Part shown: positions 6,149 to 6,154 of the stretch, piece after piece
Layout: every line of letters starts with the position of its first letter
Numbering within the stretch: position 1 is the first letter of the stretch
Assembly (NCBI GenBank): GCA_026395035.1
Contig: JAPLZN010000156.1
Span: forward strand, 1-6,154
Reading direction: 5' to 3'
DNA from: Candidatus Vogelbacteria bacterium
GTDB lineage: Bacteria > Patescibacteriota > Minisyncoccia > Phycocordibacterales > XYD1-FULL-46-19
DNA: 6,154 nt
Notes under the pieces: generated by a model
Told to the model about the DNA's origin: nothing
The model's input: only the letters and a program-made list of their open reading frames with translations
Database searches by the model: none
Program-made: the position numbers and the translations under genes

Positions 6149-6154
6149 TAAGAA

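Noticed and set aside
5990..6154. A minus-strand frame open from the right edge through the palindrome
   Set aside because: It continues through the terminator hairpin and antisense to the orphan gene, and its sequence shows no domain, so openness by chance is more likely than a partial gene.

Overview
The window looks like a piece of a bacterial chromosome with no mobile-element genes. Base composition is close to balanced. The short genes, simple intergenic signals, A/T-rich spacer and several apparently leaderless genes would suit a candidate-phyla (Patescibacteria/CPR, Parcubacteria-like) genome. That placement is an inference from style, not from a phylogenetic marker.

Left half (1-4128): genes around 2-phosphoglycerate. 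A glycerate 2-kinase gene (partial, minus strand, runs off the left edge) is divergent from enolase (eno). After a strong terminator comes an 80-residue two-helix membrane protein of unknown function with its own promoter, Shine-Dalgarno site and terminator. Then comes cofactor-independent phosphoglycerate mutase (gpmI). Glycerate kinase and mutase both make 2-phosphoglycerate, and enolase turns it into phosphoenolpyruvate, so three enzymes meet at one metabolite although each seems to have its own promoter.

Right half (4133-6154): two minus-strand membrane proteins, a YdjM/DUF457-like putative metal-dependent hydrolase and an SdpI-family protein, are separated by an A/T-rich imperfect palindrome. 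Divergent from the SdpI gene is a 135-residue acidic soluble protein of unknown function, whose terminator starts inside its last codons. The last ~110 bases form a large imperfect inverted repeat with no recognisable gene.

Two expression styles stand out. The enzyme and membrane-protein genes have a -10 box a few bases before the ATG and no usable Shine-Dalgarno site. The two small orphan genes have a -35/-10 promoter, a 50-60 base leader with shared sequence blocks and a strong AAGGAG. I found no tRNA, rRNA, CRISPR, transposase or phage gene. The window is mostly housekeeping; the main open questions are the small orphan genes, their shared leader, the possible leader peptide before the SdpI gene and the terminal palindrome.
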